This document shows positions 46,957-56,800 of a stretch of DNA of 64,000 nt, piece by piece. The translations under genes and the position numbers were made by a program. Source of the DNA: Roseihalotalea indica (GTDB taxonomy: Bacteria; Bacteroidota; Bacteroidia; Cytophagales; Cyclobacteriaceae); the NCBI RefSeq assembly GCF_022458895.1, contig NZ_JAINFL010000004.1, positions 1 through 64,000 on the forward strand. The letters are read 5' to 3'. The first letter of the stretch is position 1. Each line of letters begins with the position of its first letter. The notes under the pieces are model-generated. The model did no database searches. It was not told the origin of the DNA and worked only from the letters and a program-made list of their open reading frames with translations.

Positions 46957-48297
46957 TTATTGAGCTTCTTTGATCACCTCATTGAACCGATCTACGTTAA
47001 CTTCTTCTTCTTCAATAGTAACCTTTTCTTTGATCGCTTCAAATACTTTTTCTGATTGAACCTGACTGAATACTTGCATGTAGTTATTGCCATTTTCACC
47101 CTTCAGGTAGTTTTCTACGATAGGGTCAAACCGCTCATCAGCTTCAAATTGAGATCCGTACATGCCAAATTGCGATAGCACCAACTCACGAGCTTTGCTC
47201 TTTACATCATCATGGGTTGCGTTGATCTCCTCGTCTTTGGCAATTTTCTCACTTACCAGGCTCCATTTCAGGTCTACCAGGTAGTCATCAAACTGCTCAC
47301 TAATTTTTTCTTCCGTCAGTTCAGTATCATTGCGGGAGAGAAGCCAGCGCTTTAAAAATTCCTCGGGTAACTGAATATCTGTGTTTTTCGCGTAGTGGTT
47401 TCGGATGGTGCGAGACAGTAATGCATCACTTTCCCGGTCGTAATTCTCCGCGATGTTTTCTTTTACCTTCTCACGAAATTCCTCTTCGGTAGAGACCGCA
47501 TCTTTCCCAAAGATCTGATCAAAAAACTCCTGATTTACCTCTGCCGGAACAGGGCGCATAATTTCTTTTACTGTAAAAGAAAATTCACCCTGAACATCTT
47601 CTACTTCATCGTGTTTTTTGCCTAATAGGAAAGCAATATCTGTACTTTCAGGGTATACCGTTCTGATATCAAAGGTGACTGTGTCGCCTTCTTTCAATCC
47701 AACAAACTGGGCGCGATGGTCTTCAGGTACCTGAGCAGTTTTAATTTCCGTTTCATTAGAAAGCTCTGAGCTTTCTTGTGTTAGCGTGCCATGTAGTGTA
47801 TCGTCTTGCTGGCTTTCTTCTACCTTCTCCTCAGTGCTAAACCGCTTCCGCAAATCTTCAATGGTGTTATCAATAGTCTCATCGGTTAGCTCGATCTTGT
47901 ATTTTTTGATCTTCACCTGATCAGATAGCTCATAAGTAAAGTCATTAACCAAGCCTAGATCATAGGCAAACGCAAACTCACTCTGGTTCTCCCAGTCGAT
48001 ATCTTCAGCGCTGCTCAGGTCAGGGATGGGCTCGCCTACTACCTTTAAATCATTTTCCTGAATATATTTAGGCACTGACTGCGAAAGCAGCTCGTTGATC
48101 TCTTCAACTTTTATAGACTTGCCGTACATCTTCTTTATCACGCCAGCAGGCACCTTACCCGGACGGAAGCCTTTAAGATTAACCTGTTTACGGTACAGTT
48201 TTACTTTTTCCTCAATTCGAGGTTCGTAATCTTCCGGCAGCAAACGAACATTCAGCGTAGCCTCATTATTCGCTTTTTTATCGAGTGTAATATCCAA
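46957..48297 (-). CDS. tig: trigger factor, ribosome-associated chaperone
   Basis: A 446-residue chaperone. The ribosome-binding signature is GFRPGKVP at 43-50. The middle region (about 150-245) corresponds to the FKBP-like prolyl isomerase domain but is divergent and acidic, as is usual in Bacteroidota. The helical arms of the C-terminal chaperone domain follow. It binds nascent chains at the ribosome exit. Its start lies only 25 bp beyond the terminator of the tRNA-Leu gene, leaving little room for a promoter. clpP and clpX follow on the same strand. Confidence 0.93.
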   Translation of the reverse strand: MDITLDKKANNEATLNVRLLPEDYEPRIEEKVKLYRKQVNLKGFRPGKVPAGVIKKMYGKSIKVEEINELLSQSVPKYIQENDLKVVGEPIPDLSSAEDIDWENQSEFAFAYDLGLVNDFTYELSDQVKIKKYKIELTDETIDNTIEDLRKRFSTEEKVEESQQDDTLHGTLTQESSELSNETEIKTAQVPEDHRAQFVGLKEGDTVTFDIRTVYPESTDIAFLLGKKHDEVEDVQGEFSFTVKEIMRPVPAEVNQEFFDQIFGKDAVSTEEEFREKVKENIAENYDRESDALLSRTIRNHYAKNTDIQLPEEFLKRWLLSRNDTELTEEKISEQFDDYLVDLKWSLVSEKIAKDEEINATHDDVKSKARELVLSQFGMYGSQFEADERFDPIVENYLKGENGNNYMQVFSQVQSEKVFEAIKEKVTIEEEEVNVDRFNEVIKEAQ

Positions 48298-48322
48298 AAT
48301 GATTAGGTTTTTTTACATGAAA

Positions 48323-48365
48323 CAAAAGCCCTCATCTCAACAGGGAAACTTGCGAGAGGAGGGCT
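48323..48365 (-). terminator. terminator between tRNA-Leu and tig
   Basis: AGCCCTCATCTC (48327-48338) and GAGAGGAGGGCT (48354-48365) form a 12-bp stem with one mismatch. On the minus strand it is followed by TTTTGTT. It should end the tRNA-Leu transcript, just before the tig start. Confidence 0.8.
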
Positions 48366-48376
48366 GCGGAAAGTTG

Positions 48377-48458
48377 TGCGGATGGAGGGACTCGAACCCC
48401 CATGCCTTGCGGCGCTAGATCCTAAGTCTAGTGCGTCTACCAATTTCGCCACATCCGC
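48377..48458 (-). tRNA. tRNA-Leu (anticodon UAG)
   Basis: The minus strand folds as a class II tRNA of 82 nt. The acceptor stem is GCGGATG with CATCCGC, the discriminator base is A, and the T-arm contains GGTTCGAGTCC. The anticodon loop CTTAGGA gives anticodon TAG, reading CUA-type leucine codons, and the long variable arm (GCGCCGCAAGGCAT) is as expected for leucine. The 3' CCA is not encoded. A promoter and a terminator flank it. Confidence 0.96.
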
Positions 48459-48476
48459 CTTCCAAAAATTAGACTG

Positions 48477-48506
48477 CAAATGTAGTGGAATTCGTAAATA
48501 ATTCAA
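48477..48506 (-). promoter_or_regulatory. tRNA-Leu promoter
   Basis: On the minus strand TACATTTG (48477-48484) matches TAnnTTTG exactly and ATTG ends at 48504-48506 after a 19-nt spacer, the best-placed -33/-7 pair in the window. It lies 18 bp before the tRNA 5' end. Confidence 0.7.
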
Positions 48507-48641
48507 TAGTCACTGCTATTTTTTTTCTCAATGATTTATTCGTGTCAGGATTTATTCTTTAAACAAGAAGGTTAAATAAATAGAGCAATTTGTTACTATT
48601 TTTTTAAGGGTTCGCTATATTCAACGGAAGCAATAGTCGCT

Positions 48642-50897
48642 ATGACAAAAGAAAATATGCTCGTCATCAATGAGGAAGAAGAAAAGAAGGAGATACTACG
48701 TAGATATCGTAGGCTACTTCGCTTGGCCAAACCTTATTTGAGCGGGGATGATGCAAAACAGATTAAAAAGGCTTTTAATTTATCGTTAGAAGCTCATCAG
48801 GGCATGCGCCGCAAGTCAGGTGAGCCTTATATCTATCACCCATTAGCGGTGGCAGAAATTGCTGTACGGGAAATTGGTTTGGGTACCACATCTATTGTTG
48901 CCGCTTTGCTGCACGATGTTGTGGAAGACACGCACATGGAGCTTGAGGATATTGAGCGTGATTTTGGGCCCAAGATAGCTCGTATAATTGATGGATTAAC
49001 CAAAATATCCGGTGTATTTGAATATGGTACTTCTCAGCAGGCAGAAAACTTCCGGAAGATGCTGCTCACCCTATCCGACGATGTTAGGGTAATTCTGGTG
49101 AAGCTTGCTGATCGCCTGCATAATATGCGCACGCTGGATAGCATGCCGCATGATAAACAGCTGAAGATTGCATCGGAGACGATCTACCTTTATGCCCCCC
49201 TAGCGCATCGCCTGGGGCTTTATTCAATTAAAACTGAACTAGAGGATCTGCACCTTAAGTACACGCAGCCCGGAGTATATCGTGATATTGCCCGGGCTAT
49301 CAGTAGTACAAAAGATGCCCGTCGCCGCTTTATTCGGAAGTTTATTGAACCAGTTGAAGACGCTTTTCTAAGGCAGAATTTTAAGAAAGATCAGTTTGTC
49401 ATATTCGGTCGGCCTAAATCAATCTATTCCATCTGGAATAAGATGAATAAAAAGAAAATTCCCTTCCATGAGGTATACGACCTATTTGCTATCAGAATTA
49501 TATTAGATGTACCCGTAGAAGAAGAAAAAGCGGCTTGCTGGAAAGCCTACTCTGTTATTACAGACTATTATAACCCTAATCCTGAGCGTTTGCGCGACTG
49601 GATTAGCACCCCTAAATCCAATGGATATGAATCATTGCACACGACGGTGATGAGCCCTAGCGGGCAGTGGGTAGAGGTGCAGATCAGGACGCGCCGGATG
49701 GATGAAATTGCGGAAAAAGGCTATGCAGCACACTGGAAGTATAAGGATAAACCTACTACTAGCCGCCAGTCAGGCTTAGAGGAGTGGATTACCCAGGTAA
49801 GGTCTTTGCTAGAGCAGGCTAAAAACGAAAATAGCGCTTCAGCAATAGAGTTTGTCGATGATTTCCGTTCGAACCTGTTTCACGAAGAAGTATTTGTATT
49901 TACCCCTAAAGGTGAATTGCGCACCCTGCCCCGTGGAGCTACAGCCCTTGACTTTGCTTTTGATATTCATACTGAAGTTGGTGCCCATTGCTTGGGGGCT
50001 AAGGTTAACCAAAAGCTGGTGCCTATTAATTATATCCTACAAAATGGTGATCAGATTGAGATCATTACTTCAAACAAGCAAAAGCCAAATGAAGGGTGGC
50101 TGCGCTTTGCCGTCAGTTCTAAAGCTAAGGCAAAGATCCGTGAAATTCTGAAAGAGGAAAGAAAGTCAGCGGCATCGGTCGGAAAGGAAATTGTGCAGCG
50201 CAAGCTCAAACAGATGAAAATGGAGCTGACTAGTCAGGTACTAGAGCAGATGACTGATTATTTTAATGTAAAAACTCCATTAGAGTTATATTACCAGGTA
50301 GGGGAGGGCATTATACCGGGCACATCACTCAAACGCTTTAAAGAAGATACCGATCGGGATAGCACTAAGTCTAACGGACAAATCAATGATGCTAAAACAT
50401 TTAAAAAGACGGTATCTAAAATAAAAGGCGAACCGCAGGCGCTATTGCTGATTGGTGAAGATCAGGATGTAGTAGATTATAAATTGGCCAAATGTTGTAA
50501 TCCCATTCCCGGAGATGATGTGTTTGGGTTTGTTACGGTTAATGAAGGTATTAAAATACATCGGACAGATTGCCCGAATGCTCCGGAGCTCATGTCAAAC
50601 TATGGCTACCGGATTGTGCAAGCCCAGTGGACTCAGCGTAAAGAATCTGCTTTTTTATCTGGGTTAAAAGTTACTGGTACTGATCGGGTGGGTTTAATCA
50701 GCGATATTAGCGACATTATTTCATCCGAATTAAAAGTGAATATGCGCTCAATTTCGATGGATACTGATCAAGGAATCTTCGAGGGAAACATCATGTTGTA
50801 CGTGCATGACCGCTCGCATCTGGATAAAATGATAAAGCGGCTTGAGCGGGTTACTGGGGTTGAGAAAGTAACGCGTTATGATTCTCCGTCCCCGTAG
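48642..50897 (+). CDS. bifunctional (p)ppGpp synthetase/hydrolase (RelA/SpoT, Rsh)
   Basis: A 751-residue stringent-response enzyme. The hydrolase HD domain is intact (His-Asp at 91-92 in HDVVEDT). The synthetase domain has GRPKSIYSIWNKM and GYESLHTTV and VEVQIRT. A TGS domain (VFVFTPKGELRTLPRGA, about 415-470), a Cys-rich zinc-finger-like segment (AKCCNPIPGDD) and a C-terminal ACT domain (about 675-750) follow. Both activities appear conserved, so it should make and break (p)ppGpp in response to starvation. It is the single long Rsh visible here. The Fur-family gene begins 70 bp downstream. Confidence 0.96.
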   Translation: MTKENMLVINEEEEKKEILRRYRRLLRLAKPYLSGDDAKQIKKAFNLSLEAHQGMRRKSGEPYIYHPLAVAEIAVREIGLGTTSIVAALLHDVVEDTHMELEDIERDFGPKIARIIDGLTKISGVFEYGTSQQAENFRKMLLTLSDDVRVILVKLADRLHNMRTLDSMPHDKQLKIASETIYLYAPLAHRLGLYSIKTELEDLHLKYTQPGVYRDIARAISSTKDARRRFIRKFIEPVEDAFLRQNFKKDQFVIFGRPKSIYSIWNKMNKKKIPFHEVYDLFAIRIILDVPVEEEKAACWKAYSVITDYYNPNPERLRDWISTPKSNGYESLHTTVMSPSGQWVEVQIRTRRMDEIAEKGYAAHWKYKDKPTTSRQSGLEEWITQVRSLLEQAKNENSASAIEFVDDFRSNLFHEEVFVFTPKGELRTLPRGATALDFAFDIHTEVGAHCLGAKVNQKLVPINYILQNGDQIEIITSNKQKPNEGWLRFAVSSKAKAKIREILKEERKSAASVGKEIVQRKLKQMKMELTSQVLEQMTDYFNVKTPLELYYQVGEGIIPGTSLKRFKEDTDRDSTKSNGQINDAKTFKKTVSKIKGEPQALLLIGEDQDVVDYKLAKCCNPIPGDDVFGFVTVNEGIKIHRTDCPNAPELMSNYGYRIVQAQWTQRKESAFLSGLKVTGTDRVGLISDISDIISSELKVNMRSISMDTDQGIFEGNIMLYVHDRSHLDKMIKRLERVTGVEKVTRYDSPSP

Positions 50898-50942
50898 AGA
50901 TCAAAAAGGAAGAAAGAGGGCGGCGTAGTTCCTCAAAAATTA

Positions 50943-50960
50943 TATCTTTGTACAGGAGGT
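50943..50960 (+). promoter_or_regulatory. -7 promoter element and Shine-Dalgarno of the Fur-family gene
   Basis: TATCTTTG (50943-50950) matches TAnnTTTG exactly. It is followed by AGGAGGT (50954-50960), a full Shine-Dalgarno 7 bp before the ATG, which is rare in this phylum. If the -7 is used, transcription would begin inside or just after the Shine-Dalgarno, so one of the two is probably not functional or the operon is read from relA/spoT. Confidence 0.4.
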
Positions 50961-50967
50961 TAACACT

Positions 50968-51462
50968 ATGGCATTAAATACCGAAGTATATAATAAAGTT
51001 AAAAATACATTCATTGCTTATCTGGAGCAGAAAGGGTATCGGAAAACCCCGGAACGTTTCGCGATTTTAGAAGAGATATACTCTCGCGACGGGCATTTTG
51101 ACGTAGAGTCGCTCTACATCAGTATGAAAAACAAAAATTACCGAGTAAGCCGAGCTACCGTATACAATACTCTTGACATACTTGTGGAGTGCGATCTGGT
51201 CAGTAAACATCAGTTCGGTAAGAATCTCGCCCAATACGAGAAAAATTATGGTTACAAACAACACGATCACCTAATCTGCACGGATTGCAACCAGGTGCTT
51301 GAGTTCTGTGATCCTCGGATTTATAATATTCAGAAGATGGTGGGAGAGTTGCTAGGATATGATGTAGATCACCATTCTTTAATACTTTATGGCAGTTGCA
51401 ACAAAGATAATTGTGATCGTAAACCCGATCATCAGCTTTCTGACATAGAAAAATCAAATTAA
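50968..51462 (+). CDS. Fur-family transcriptional regulator
   Basis: A 164-residue protein with the Fur winged-helix domain ([16 protein letters not shown], then [20 protein letters not shown]) and the C-terminal metal-binding domain ([15 protein letters not shown], with the Cys pair). It could be Fur, PerR or Zur; the sequence does not decide which metal it senses. It acts as a dimer on metal-uptake or peroxide genes. The upstream gene is a (p)ppGpp enzyme and the downstream gene purA, which is a common Bacteroidota arrangement. A full terminator follows. Confidence 0.93.
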   Translation: MALNTEVYNKVKNTFIAYLEQKGYRKTPERFAILEEIYSRDGHFDVESLYISMKNKNYRVSRATVYNTLDILVECDLVSKHQFGKNLAQYEKNYGYKQHDHLICTDCNQVLEFCDPRIYNIQKMVGELLGYDVDHHSLILYGSCNKDNCDRKPDHQLSDIEKSN

Positions 51463-51487
51463 TTTTACAGTTTTGCTTTTCGTTATG

Positions 51488-51520
51488 GGTGTTAATCCAG
51501 GTTATTAACACCTTTTTTTT
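51488..51520 (+). terminator. rho-independent terminator between the Fur-family gene and purA
   Basis: GGTGTTAAT (51488-51496) and ATTAACACC (51504-51512) form a 9-bp perfect stem with a 7-nt loop, followed by eight T. It ends 21 bp before the purA ATG, so purA must have its own promoter inside or just after it, or depend on readthrough. Confidence 0.9.
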
Positions 51521-51540
51521 GTCTATAAAATTCTATTCAT

Positions 51541-52833
51541 ATGAGTGTTGATGTTCTACTAGGCTTACAGTGGGGCGATGAAGGAAAGGGAAAGGTCGTC
51601 GATTTCCTGGCCCCGAAGTATCAGGTAATTGCCCGTTTTCAAGGTGGCCCTAATGCCGGACATACCCTGGAGTTTGATGAAATTAAACATGTGCTCCACC
51701 AGATTCCATCCGGGATATTCCGAACTGGAACCAAAAATGTAATTGGTAACGGCGTTGTATTAGACCCAATCGTACTCCGCAAAGAAATTCTAAGCCTGGA
51801 ACAGTATGGCATCGATGCTACTCAGAATCTATACATTTCAAAGAAAGCCCAGCTCATACTTCCTACGCATCGGCTTTTAGATGCAGCCTATGAGCAGTCG
51901 AAAGGCGAAAAGAAAATTGGCTCTACCTTAAAAGGAATTGGGCCAACGTATCAGGATAAAATCGGGCGGTTAGGTTTGAGGGTAGGCGATGTGCTGCGAG
52001 ATGATTTTAAAACGCTTTACCAACAACGGGCTGAGGAGCATCAAAAGAAACTTGTATCCTACGAGTATCCGTGCGACTTGCCTGCATTGGAAAAAGAATT
52101 CTGGGAATCGATTGATTTCCTTCGCAGTCTGCAATTAATTGACAGCGAGATCTTTTTGCATGAGCAATTAGACCAGAAAATACCCGTTTTGGCGGAAGGT
52201 GCTCAAGGTTCACTCCTGGATATTGATTTTGGTAGTTATCCCTTTGTAACCAGTTCAACTACCACAGCAGCCGGCGCGTGTACTGGCCTGGGCCTAGCTC
52301 CTAGAAACATTGGGGAAGTCTTTGGTATTTTTAAGGCGTATTGTACCAGAGTAGGCTCTGGTCCCTTTCCTACCGAACTGCATGGAGCTTTTGGGGAAGA
52401 ACTCCGGAAAAAGGGAAATGAGTTTGGAGCAACTACAGGTCGGCCCCGCCGTTGTGGCTGGCTTGATTTGCCCGCCCTGAATTATGCAGTAAAACTTAAT
52501 GGTGCCACCCAGCTATTCATGATGAAAGCCGATGTGTTGAATGGCATGGAAGAGATTTCAGTTTGTACGCATTATCAACTTGCTGATGGTAGCACTATCG
52601 ACTACATTCCTTATGACCTGAGAGAGGGACAAATCACTCCAATTTACCAAACTTTACCCGGCTGGGATTTTGATACAAATGCAGTGACGGAATTTTCTGA
52701 TTTGCCTAGTAGCTTTCTGGACTATCTTCGTTTTATTGAAGAGCATGTGAAAGTACCAATCAACTTGGTTTCTCTGGGGCCTAAACGAACTCAAACCGTG
52801 GTAAAAGAAGAAAGTCTTCTCGCTAGCGTCTAG
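51541..52833 (+). CDS. purA: adenylosuccinate synthetase
   Basis: A 430-residue GTP-dependent ligase making adenylosuccinate from IMP and aspartate, the first step from IMP to AMP. The phosphate loop is QWGDEGKGK at 10-18. HVLHQIPSGI, IGNGVVLDP, LDIDFGSYPFVTSS and the TGRPRRCGW motif follow, and the C-terminus holds the conserved LGPKRTQTV. It is full length. The stop codon interlocks with that of the convergent PorP gene (52830-52833). Confidence 0.97.
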   Translation: MSVDVLLGLQWGDEGKGKVVDFLAPKYQVIARFQGGPNAGHTLEFDEIKHVLHQIPSGIFRTGTKNVIGNGVVLDPIVLRKEILSLEQYGIDATQNLYISKKAQLILPTHRLLDAAYEQSKGEKKIGSTLKGIGPTYQDKIGRLGLRVGDVLRDDFKTLYQQRAEEHQKKLVSYEYPCDLPALEKEFWESIDFLRSLQLIDSEIFLHEQLDQKIPVLAEGAQGSLLDIDFGSYPFVTSSTTTAAGACTGLGLAPRNIGEVFGIFKAYCTRVGSGPFPTELHGAFGEELRKKGNEFGATTGRPRRCGWLDLPALNYAVKLNGATQLFMMKADVLNGMEEISVCTHYQLADGSTIDYIPYDLREGQITPIYQTLPGWDFDTNAVTEFSDLPSSFLDYLRFIEEHVKVPINLVSLGPKRTQTVVKEESLLASV

Positions 52834-53756
52834 AAATAACTATGACAGTAGTTATCACCTATTTTTAGCTTATAGCTAATCATAAATTCGTGTGAACCAT
52901 CGGTGTACGAAGTTATGCGGGAGATTGTATGGTCATAGGCGTAGCCGAAGCTGAAACTGCGGTTTAGCAGAAGCTCAAATAGGAAAATCATAGAATCCCC
53001 GCTTCGGTAAGAACCACCAATGTTTACAACATCCTGGAGGTATACATTCATATTAATATCCATTCCAAGAGGTTGCCCTTCCTGATAGCGAATCAGGGTA
53101 GATGGTTTAAGCTTGAGAAAATCATTCATGGTAAATACATGGCCTCCGGTAAGGAAATAATACCGCCGTTCCTTCGCCTGACTTAACACATCCGCTTTAT
53201 TGTACACTTTGTTGTTAAGCAGGTAAGGAACTGAAATACCAGCATAAGTGGTACTGTTGCTATAGAAAGCACCCGTACCAAAGTTTGGGCTAAATCGGGT
53301 AACATTGCCCGTAAGGGTAGGGTCTAAGGGGTTAAACCTTCGAAGCGCTTCAAAGTCCGAATGCGTATAATTAAACCCACCTTGTAACCCAAGCGAAAGA
53401 GTGCCTACTAAAAGTTTCAGTTTATAGGCATAGCTACCGTAAATGCTATAATCATCATGGATACCGATTTTGTCCCGAGATACAATGAGACCGATCCCAA
53501 CTGGACGATCCTTTAGAGCAGTGTGCGTTACTAAACTTTGTGTCTTAGGAGCGCCCTCTATGTTAACCCATTGGTCCCGGTGTACCATACTGAGCACCCA
53601 CTGCTTCTGATTACCAGCATAGGCAGGATTCAGCACAAGTCCATTGAACATGTACTGAGAAAAGACAGGCCGTTGCTGCGCCTGAAGCGTAAGTGAAGAT
53701 ATGAAAAACCCTATAAGAAATATAATGGTCCTACGCATTGATTGATTGTTGTTCAT
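52830..53756 (-). CDS. PorP/SprF-family type IX secretion membrane protein
   Basis: A 308-residue protein with a signal peptide (about 7-26) and the family start RPVFSQYMFNGLVLNPAYAG, then ALKDRPVGIGLIVSRDKIG and a beta-barrel-like remainder. PorP/SprF proteins sit in the outer membrane and are needed for export or attachment of large type IX cargo such as SprB. Its position 63 bp downstream of a giant SprB-like gene on the same strand makes it the likely dedicated partner. Met7 (53738) is an equally good start. A 15-bp hairpin separates the two genes. Confidence 0.93.
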   Translation of the reverse strand: MNNNQSMRRTIIFLIGFFISSLTLQAQQRPVFSQYMFNGLVLNPAYAGNQKQWVLSMVHRDQWVNIEGAPKTQSLVTHTALKDRPVGIGLIVSRDKIGIHDDYSIYGSYAYKLKLLVGTLSLGLQGGFNYTHSDFEALRRFNPLDPTLTGNVTRFSPNFGTGAFYSNSTTYAGISVPYLLNNKVYNKADVLSQAKERRYYFLTGGHVFTMNDFLKLKPSTLIRYQEGQPLGMDINMNVYLQDVVNIGGSYRSGDSMIFLFELLLNRSFSFGYAYDHTISRITSYTDGSHEFMISYKLKIGDNYCHSYF

Positions 53757-53770
53757 CCGATTGTAGTCAT

Positions 53771-53812
53771 CACTGTTTTGAGAGCAATAAGTAGGTCGCT
53801 CTCAAAACAGTG
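53771..53812. other. 15-bp perfect inverted repeat between the giant adhesin gene and porP
   Basis: The arms 53771-53785 and 53798-53812 pair without mismatch around a 12-nt loop. No T-run follows on either strand, so it does not look like an intrinsic terminator. Being inside a two-gene unit, it may be an RNA stability or processing element that sets the ratio of the two products. Confidence 0.75.
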
Positions 53813-53819
53813 TGGTGGT

Positions 53820-56800
53820 TTACCGTATAAGTTCTAAGTAGCCAGATTCAGGGTCGTCCCCATTATTCTTGTCAATAATGTAGAAGTAGGTGCCATCGGG
53901 TAATTTCTCACCGCCGATGTATAACCCTCGGTTACCGTATCCCTCAAAGAATGAAGTATTGTTATCGTAATTCATATTCTCGTAGACTAATGTTCCCGCC
54001 CGGTTATAGATGCGGACTCTATTGTTCACAAAATCCTCAATACAACTGATAATAAACTTATCGTTATTACCATCACCGTTGGGCGAGATTCCATTATACG
54101 TATAAATGGTACTCTCAATTTGAGCTGTCTGCGTGAATTTACAGCCCTTGTCGTCAGTCACTGTTACTTCGTATAACCCTGGCGGCTGATCCTTCAGGAA
54201 GAAGTGAGATGCATACCCATTGGGTGTCAGCCATTCTATATCAACAACTTTAAAGTTCTCATGGAAGACGACCTGAACCGAACCAGTTGCCTCAAGACAG
54301 GTTGACGGGGTAGTGACAATCTCAAAATCATGAGGGCGAATATTTTCCGGAATGGTGATTTCTTCGGATTCTGAATAACATCCAGTCACCAGATTGGTCA
54401 CGCGTACAAAATAATCTCCAACTGGCAACTCACGAACTATATTTGTCCGTGTACTTTTGAAAACTTCACGTCCATTTTCGTTATACCAGGCGTACTCGTA
54501 TACCGCGGTAGAGTCGAGCAATGCACTATCTAACACAGCCAGAGCTGATCCATCGGGGAAAGTACAGCGAGTAACCGGTGATACTAGCTCAGTGAGCGGT
54601 ACGGGTAGTTGCTGTTGGTCTAGTTCAGCCGCAACTGTTGTAGTGAAAGGGTCACTCAAACAGCCAGTCACTTTATCCCGAGCTACGACGGAATATGTGC
54701 TTGGCGATAATTCAGTTGCGGTAGGTCCTTGAGCAACCGGGTTTCCATCCGTTGACTCACCAGCATACCAGAAGAAATCGTACCGGGATAAGTCTCCACT
54801 AACCGTTGCTGAAAGCTGGCCATTAGGGTTGCTTACATCACAATTGGTCACTGGAAAGTCAGGTGTGACCTCAACAACTATGTCATTACCTCGGGTATCC
54901 TGAATAGTAACCTCGGCTTCAACAGTTGCACAATCAGGTTCGTTACGGTCGCTTACCTGTACAGTATAGGTGCCGCTATTCATACCCGTAACCAGATTGG
55001 CATTATCTGAAGTCGTAACCACATTACCCTGGCTATCAATCCAGCGGTAACGATAGTTACCACTTCCTCCGTTAACATTTGCCGCCATTTGCCCATTAGG
55101 GGTAATACAACTGAAGACTGGTGTGGCCGAAGTGCTGATGGTTAACGGAACGGCAACCCCCTCTATCGTATAGGTACGAGTCGTGGTACATCCCGACAGG
55201 ATATCCTGTACCCATACGCTATAGGTACCAGGAACAACATCCTCAATTTCCAGAGAATTGCTGAATCCAACAATGCTATCGGCCGGGTCGGTGATTACGG
55301 CGCCCGCATACCAGCGAGTAATGATATCGGTGCTGTTCAATACCTCAACCTCAATAGAACCTTCGGGGTCATCAGCCGGGTTACAGGCAACAATCGGATC
55401 AGAGATGTTATCCAACAGTACAATTAAACTTTGAGTAGAATCTTCGATGACAATTTGTACCGGTAATGATTCACAGCCAGTGGTAGAGTTGACTGCCTTT
55501 ATCAAATAGGTGCCTGCGGGCAAGCTATTAGCCGTTTCGCCGTTGGCATCTAAGCCATAAGTACCCGTACTGATTGACGTTGCAAAGTCATCTTCGGTCC
55601 AGACAAAATCGTATCCACTGGTTGGAGAGGCTACTCCTAAGAAAGTTAAGTTGTCCACTTGGGCCGCTCCATTTATAGGATCACAGTTGGTTTGATCAGC
55701 TATTTTTGATGCGGTCAAGATTGGTTTGGCAACTATTGAGTTCACTGTGAAGCGAGCTGTGTCTGATCGACATCCGGTTTCATTATTAACGGCAACTACT
55801 TTATAATCGCCAGCAATAAGATTAGATACCGTGCTAGCCGTAGCGTTAGGGTCAGTCTGAAAAGCAACTGTACTGCTTTCTTCAAACCACTCAATGTTGT
55901 AGCCAGTAGCTGGAACTGTACCATCAAGTTCCTCAATTGAAACGCTGATTTCGCCTTCATTTACACCAGTACATTCGGTAAAGTGTTCGTCAACCGCACC
56001 ATAAATTAGCGGATATTCAATGGAGTCAACCAGTACCACTTGTAAAGGATTGATTGACCGACAATTGCTGCCTGCGGAAGTATTGGTGACAAATATATAA
56101 TAAGTATCTACCAGTAGATCAGTCTGGACATTTGTATTGCCCGGTAATTGATTCGCCGGAATAGTCGGGTCGCCCTGATACCAATCAAAAGAATAATTGC
56201 TGAAGGCTGCATCCGTAGACTGAATCACTGAGCCATCCTCAAAAATTTCTGTGATTTCTATGCGGCCATCCCCATCACAGGTTTTAACATGCGTAGGGTC
56301 AGCACTGGCAGCCGTGAACTCGGGGTAAACCGGTTCAAAGTCTACAGTGTCGCGAGCGGTGACAGTTTCACAGTCAAGGTCTAGATTACGTACTTCTACC
56401 CGGTATGGTGCAGAAGTCAGGTTTGTGATGGTGCTGGTCAGCAAGCCATTATCGGTATGGATAAGGTTATTGCTATCATCATACCATTCAAACCGATAAC
56501 CAGCCCCCGGTGTAGATATAGTGCCGTCAGTTTGTAATTCTTCGGCCTCCGCAGTTAGGGTACCTTCATTTGCTCCGGAACAATCTGTATTAGATATAGA
56601 AGAAATCGTGACCTGAGTTTCGGTAATATCTTCTTTTATTTCAAGCATCTGATAGCTGGAGATACAACCGGTAGTTTTGTTAATGGCAAAGACATAATAT
56701 CTGCCCGCTGGCCGGCTTGCCCAGGTATCCCCAACAAAATCGGCATCTCGGTCGGAAGTGGCAGAGTTGTATTTTGCCAGGTCATCGAACCAGAGGAACT

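Noticed and set aside
50898..50967. Strong promoter together with a strong Shine-Dalgarno for the Fur-family gene
   Set aside because: The -7 element and the AGGAGG are too close for both to be used normally, so I list the site at low confidence only.
54457..54732. Plus-strand open frame opposite the giant adhesin
   Set aside because: It lies wholly antisense to a well-supported gene, has no promoter or ribosome site and no recognisable motif. The same holds for the other plus-strand frames within 53820-63080.
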